Shown: positions 1 through 5,017 of the stretch, in pieces
Position numbering within the stretch: the first letter of the stretch is position 1
Layout of the letters: each line of letters begins with the position of its first letter
From: an uncultured Planctomycetota bacterium
Lineage (GTDB): Bacteria; Planctomycetota; Planctomycetia; Pirellulales; UBA1268
Assembly (NCBI GenBank): GCA_905477565.1
Contig: CAJQGO010000008.1
Coordinates: 1-5,017, forward strand
Reading direction: 5' to 3'
DNA length: 5,017 nucleotides
Notes under the pieces: generated by a model
The model's database searches: none
The model's input: only the letters and a program-made list of their open reading frames with translations
What the model was told of the DNA's origin: nothing
Made by a program: the position numbers and the translations under genes

Positions 1-179
1 ATCTGACAACGAGCCTGGAAATATATTTGGAATGATTTCACACCTGTTGAAGTGACACCTTTGATATGAACTTCATTATGACCGCAAGGCATCGTGTCAA
101 CCCAGCGATCATCGCAAACAGCTTGCAACCACACGCCGTAAAAATGTTCACGCAAAGCGGTCTGCCACAGGAGCCACAG
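1..179. other. Leader or spacer upstream of atpF, no gene supported
   Basis: No convincing coding sequence is present. The three forward frames at the left edge give short tails ending at stops near bases 6, 33 and 54, and none resembles the hydrophobic C-terminus of the c subunit (AtpE) that would be expected upstream. From base 66 the atpF frame is open without a stop, with ATGs at 66, 78 and 144, but none of these has a Shine-Dalgarno sequence and the translated 38 residues look like no known part of subunit b. The simplest reading is an atpE-atpF spacer or 5' leader. I see no clear promoter or stable hairpin in it. Confidence 0.5.
169..173 (+). promoter_or_regulatory. Ribosome binding site of atpF
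   Basis: AGGAG sits six bases before the ATG at 180. It is the only good Shine-Dalgarno sequence ahead of any in-frame ATG of atpF. It therefore decides the start in favour of 180 over the upstream ATGs at 66, 78 and 144. Confidence 0.8.
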
Positions 180-884
180 ATGTCTTATTTACACACAGCT
201 TTCCGGCTTGGACGCTCATGCCTTCTTGCTCTGATGGTGATACTGACTGTGTCATCCTCAACAAGCAACGCTTGGAGTTCAGAGACACCTCACGCCGCTG
301 ATGAGCACCATGAAAATCATGGGGGGCACCATTCTGAAATTGGGGCAAATCCACCTCCTGGCACATCTCTGGAAGACTTCGAAAGCCCTGCAGAACTGCG
401 GAGAGATCTGGCGATCTGGTCATTTGCTGTTTTTTTCATGCTCATGCTCCTGCTTTCAGCAGTTGCCTGGAAACCCATCATGAAGGGGCTCGATGCTCGC
501 GAGCAGGGGATTGCCGACATGATCGCTGCAACACAAAACGCGCATGACGATGCAAAAAATCAACTCGCCTCATACGAACGGCGGCTCGCCGAAGCATCAG
601 AAGAAGTCAAGGGAATGCTTGATGAAGCTCGGCGTGACGCTGAAACAACGAAACAGGCCATCGTAACTGAGGCACGGCAAGCGGCTGACGAAGAAAAGCA
701 ACGAGCCAAAAAAGAAATCGAAATGTCTCGAGACGATGCCATTGCACAACTCGCTGAAAAAGCGGGCGACCTTGCTGTCGGCATGGCTGAGAAATTCATT
801 CGAGAGAAGATCAGCCCTGAGGATAAAAGTCGTCTTGTACGTGAATCTGTCGCAAGTCTTCCAACATCGCCAAGTGCCAACTAA
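180..884 (+). CDS. atpF: F1Fo ATP synthase subunit b, with signal-peptide-like leader
   Basis: Subunit b of the F1Fo ATP synthase, part of the peripheral stalk that stops the alpha/beta hexamer from turning with the rotor. With the start at 180 the protein has 234 residues, against about 156 in E. coli. Residues 12-31 form a basic-then-hydrophobic leader ending in SNA, a plausible signal peptidase I site. Residues 38-53 hold six histidines among acidic residues. The membrane span is about residues 77-97, ending in AW and followed by KPI and an R/E-rich turn, the usual join in subunit b. From about 100 to 210 the chain is charged, Ala-rich and heptad-like, as expected for the dimeric coiled coil, and the end (AEKFIREKIS) fits the delta-binding region. 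The extra length is almost all N-terminal. A start at 66 would add 38 residues but lacks a ribosome site. The family call is firm; cleavage of the leader is inferred. Confidence 0.93.
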   Translation: MSYLHTAFRLGRSCLLALMVILTVSSSTSNAWSSETPHAADEHHENHGGHHSEIGANPPPGTSLEDFESPAELRRDLAIWSFAVFFMLMLLLSAVAWKPIMKGLDAREQGIADMIAATQNAHDDAKNQLASYERRLAEASEEVKGMLDEARRDAETTKQAIVTEARQAADEEKQRAKKEIEMSRDDAIAQLAEKAGDLAVGMAEKFIREKISPEDKSRLVRESVASLPTSPSAN

Positions 885-908
885 GGCAGTGAAAAAAATT
901 AAAATCGT

Positions 909-1547
909 ATGACTACCGACAAATCAAATCGTTCATCACCGCTGGATGCACCTCATGACATTGGGTCAGCGAGACTCGCAAAGGTCTATGCTCAGGCAAT
1001 TGTTGAAGCTGCTGATCGACACCAATGCCAGTCGGAAGTAGTCGAAGAATTAACGCATATTGTAGAAGATGTACTCCCTCGCGTTGACAGCCTCACAAGT
1101 GTTCTTGAATCACCTCGTATAACACCATCGGATAAGACTGCTCTTGTCAGCAAAACCTTTTCCGGAAGAGTGTCGACCATTACCCTTAACGCACTGCTGG
1201 TGCTTGCCAACCATGAACGGCTCGGTCTACTGCCAGAATTGGTCAATGCACTGCGCCGTGAATTAGACCAGAGGGCAGGGCGACGAGAAGCCGTCCTTAC
1301 AACTGCCAACTCGATTACCGCAGATGAACAGGCTGCTATTCTTAAGTCAGTCGAAGAATCACTCGGAGAGTCGCTTACCGCTCATTTTTCCGTCAATCCA
1401 GATCTGCTCGGCGGCCTTGTCGTTCGGATCGAAGACACAGTTTACGACCATTCCGTCTCCACGAGCTTAGTGTCGCTCGCGGAGCGTTTGAAGCATAGGA
1501 GTATCCATGAAATTCAACACCGACGAGATCGCCTCGGTTCTGCGTGA
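909..1547 (+). CDS. atpH: F1Fo ATP synthase subunit delta
   Basis: Delta subunit (OSCP homologue) of the ATP synthase. It sits on top of the F1 hexamer and joins it to the C-terminus of subunit b. The protein has 212 residues, against about 177 in E. coli. Residues 1-20 are a polar extension, and the conserved helical N-domain begins near [11 protein letters not shown] (21-31). The helical core continues through [19 protein letters not shown] (93-111). The C-terminal family signature is visible at about 163-194 ([18 protein letters not shown], then SLVSLAERL). The start at 909 is the only in-frame ATG near the domain start, but it has no good Shine-Dalgarno: an A-rich run (892-898 and nearby) precedes it. 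The gene follows atpF by 24 bases and its last 41 bases overlap atpA in another frame, so the tail after AERL is constrained by both proteins. The identity is secure from signature and position; the exact start is less so. Confidence 0.92.
   Translation: MTTDKSNRSSPLDAPHDIGSARLAKVYAQAIVEAADRHQCQSEVVEELTHIVEDVLPRVDSLTSVLESPRITPSDKTALVSKTFSGRVSTITLNALLVLANHERLGLLPELVNALRRELDQRAGRREAVLTTANSITADEQAAILKSVEESLGESLTAHFSVNPDLLGGLVVRIEDTVYDHSVSTSLVSLAERLKHRSIHEIQHRRDRLGSA
1497..1501 (+). promoter_or_regulatory. Ribosome binding site of atpA, inside atpH
   Basis: AGGAG lies five bases before the atpA ATG at 1507 and within the coding sequence of atpH. It supports the start at 1507 and so the 41-base overlap. 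It also means atpA can be entered by ribosomes on its own, beyond any re-initiation by ribosomes finishing atpH. Confidence 0.8.
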
Positions 1548-3051
1548 GGAAATTGATCGCTACCAAACTGGTATTGATGTCCGAGAAGTCGGGCAAGTAC
1601 TTGAGGTTGGTGACGGCATTGCTCGCGTCTGGGGGCTATCTGGCGTAATGGCTGGCGAAATGGTGGAGTTTCCAGGTGGTGTCACTGGATTGGCATTTAA
1701 CCTCGAAGAAAATTCTGTCGGTGTCATCATTCTTGGTGATTACTTAAAAGTAAACGAGGGTGATGAGGTGCGAAGCACTGGAAAACTGCTAAGCGTACCC
1801 GTCGGTGATGCGGTCATTGGTCGGGTTCTCGACCCACTTGGTAATCCACTTGATGGAAAAGGGCCAATTGCCACTGACAAAAGAAGGCCTGTTGAAACTC
1901 TCGCACCGGGTGTCGCTGATCGTCAGCCCGTTCGTGAGCCTCTGCAAACAGGCATTAAAGCAATCGATGCGATGACTCCTATTGGCCGCGGTCAACGAGA
2001 ATTGATTATCGGTGACCGTAAAACGGGAAAAACAGCCATCGGAATTGATGCAATCATCAACCAGAAACACAGCGGCGTAAAATGCTTTTATGTCGCTGTT
2101 GGGCAAAAAGACTCCTCTGTTGCTGTCGCCATCGACGTGTTACGTAAGCACGGTGCTATGGATTACACAACGGTGATTGTCGCAGGAGCATCGACTGCTG
2201 CACCACTTCAGTACATTGCACCCTATTCTGGAACTGCAATGGCAGAAGAGTTCATGTACAACGGCGAACACGCGTTGATCGTTTATGATGATCTCTCAAA
2301 GCAAGCCACAGCCTACCGACAACTGTCACTTCTCATGCGTCGCCCACCGGGGCGTGAGGCATATCCTGGTGACGTTTTCTATGCACACAGTCGTCTTCTC
2401 GAAAGATCTGCAAAGCTTTCTGATGAACATGGCGGCGGCTCACTCACGTCTTTACCAATTATCGAGACACTTGAAGGCGAAGTGTCGGCTTACATTCCCA
2501 CTAATGTAATTTCGATCACCGACGGCCAAATCTACCTTCAGCCCGATTTATTCTTTGCCGGCCAGCGTCCAGCAATGAACGTTGGCATCTCGGTCTCTCG
2601 TGTTGGTGGAGCCGCCCAAACAAAAGCGATGAAGAAGGTTTCGGGGGGGCTTCGGCTGGACCTCGCTTCGTTCCGTGAACTCGAAGCATTCGCACAGCTT
2701 GGAACAGATCTCGACGCCGCGACGCAGTCCAGGCTCGACCGTGGCTATTGCATGGTTGAACTACTCAAACAGGGCCAGTATCAGCCTCTCGATATCGTCG
2801 ATCAAGTTCTTAGCATTTACGCAGGAACACGTGGACATCTCGACAACGTCGAACGAGACGAAGTCGCTGCGTGGGAATCTGGGTTTCTGACATTTGTACG
2901 GGACCAGACACCAGAGGTTCGCTCAAGGCTTGAGGAAACAAAAGCCCTTGATGACGAGACAGAACGGCTGCTGGAGGCTGCGATTGCGGAATACAAGCGT
3001 CAGGTTCAAGGTACAAAGAAACCTGAACCCTCTCTTGCCGGATCGAACTGA
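1507..3051 (+). CDS. atpA: F1Fo ATP synthase subunit alpha
   Basis: Alpha subunit of the F1 head. Three copies alternate with beta; alpha binds nucleotide at non-catalytic sites and supplies an arginine to the catalytic site on beta. At 514 residues it is the normal family length (E. coli 513). An N-terminal beta-barrel (about 25-95) is followed by the nucleotide-binding domain with P-loop GDRKTGKT at 169-176 (K175, T176) and Walker B region [12 protein letters not shown] at 256-267. The alpha/beta signature [17 protein letters not shown] spans 355-371, in which R366 matches the arginine finger (E. coli R376). The C-terminal helical domain follows, with [10 protein letters not shown] at 398-407. 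The P-loop has Lys at 172 where E. coli has Gln; I recall the same in actinobacteria and planctomycetes, so it is probably a lineage trait. The start is set by AGGAG and the [12 protein letters not shown] opening. atpG follows after 17 bases. Confidence 0.98.
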   Translation: MKFNTDEIASVLREEIDRYQTGIDVREVGQVLEVGDGIARVWGLSGVMAGEMVEFPGGVTGLAFNLEENSVGVIILGDYLKVNEGDEVRSTGKLLSVPVGDAVIGRVLDPLGNPLDGKGPIATDKRRPVETLAPGVADRQPVREPLQTGIKAIDAMTPIGRGQRELIIGDRKTGKTAIGIDAIINQKHSGVKCFYVAVGQKDSSVAVAIDVLRKHGAMDYTTVIVAGASTAAPLQYIAPYSGTAMAEEFMYNGEHALIVYDDLSKQATAYRQLSLLMRRPPGREAYPGDVFYAHSRLLERSAKLSDEHGGGSLTSLPIIETLEGEVSAYIPTNVISITDGQIYLQPDLFFAGQRPAMNVGISVSRVGGAAQTKAMKKVSGGLRLDLASFRELEAFAQLGTDLDAATQSRLDRGYCMVELLKQGQYQPLDIVDQVLSIYAGTRGHLDNVERDEVAAWESGFLTFVRDQTPEVRSRLEETKALDDETERLLEAAIAEYKRQVQGTKKPEPSLAGSN

Positions 3052-3055
3052 GAAA

Positions 3056-3061
3056 GAGAAG
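3056..3061 (+). promoter_or_regulatory. Ribosome binding site of atpG
   Basis: GAGAAG within a purine-rich run lies seven bases before the ATG at 3069. It is a moderate match to the Shine-Dalgarno consensus and fills most of the 17-base gap after the atpA stop. It fits the conserved protein start MANARALDRR. Confidence 0.55.
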
Positions 3062-3068
3062 AATTCCT

Positions 3069-5017
<1,949 letters not shown>

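Noticed and set aside
1..54. Left-edge open frame ending at base 54 as the end of atpE
   Set aside because: Its last residues (GMISHLLK) are unlike the hydrophobic c-subunit C-terminus, and the frame is too short to judge.
66..76. Dyad ATGAA-C-TTCAT as an operator
   Set aside because: Only five bases per arm, one copy, with no link to a regulator; likely chance.
47..79. TTGAAG and CATTAT as a promoter ahead of atpF
   Set aside because: The spacing of 21 bases is too long and both hexamers are poor; in this operon the promoter is expected further upstream.

Overview
This window is an interior piece of an F-type (F1Fo) ATP synthase operon, all on the + strand. The order is atpF (subunit b), atpH (delta), atpA (alpha), atpG (gamma) and the first two thirds of atpD (beta), which runs off the right edge. 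This is the usual bacterial order. Genes normally found to the left (atpB, atpE) and right (atpC, epsilon) lie outside the window, so the coupling ion (H+ or Na+) cannot be judged because the c ring is not visible.

The organism looks like a planctomycete or a close relative. The reasons are the AtpA start ([12 protein letters not shown]), the alpha P-loop written GDRKTGKT, the general wording of alpha, and a subunit b that carries a secretion-type leader and a histidine-rich stretch before its membrane anchor. This rests on remembered family resemblance, not on a search. Base composition looks close to balanced, and I see no change of composition or codon style along the window that would suggest transfer.

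Layout: bases 1-179 hold no gene I can support. They are probably the atpE-atpF spacer or leader. atpF starts at 180, where a clear AGGAG decides the start, although the frame stays open further upstream. A 24-base A-rich gap leads to atpH. atpH overlaps atpA by 41 bases, and atpA has its own strong AGGAG inside atpH. atpA and atpG are 17 bases apart. atpG and atpD are separated by 82 bases, the longest gap between genes here, and the ribosome site of atpD is weak. No promoter or terminator is convincing, so the genes are probably co-transcribed from a promoter upstream of the window.

Together the products form the catalytic hexamer (alpha3beta3), the rotor shaft (gamma) and the peripheral stalk (b plus delta), which ties the hexamer to the membrane sector. 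All visible genes are intact and keep their key catalytic residues. I found no mobile element, CRISPR array, RNA gene or undescribed system. The points worth a second look are the AtpF N-terminus and the atpH/atpA overlap.
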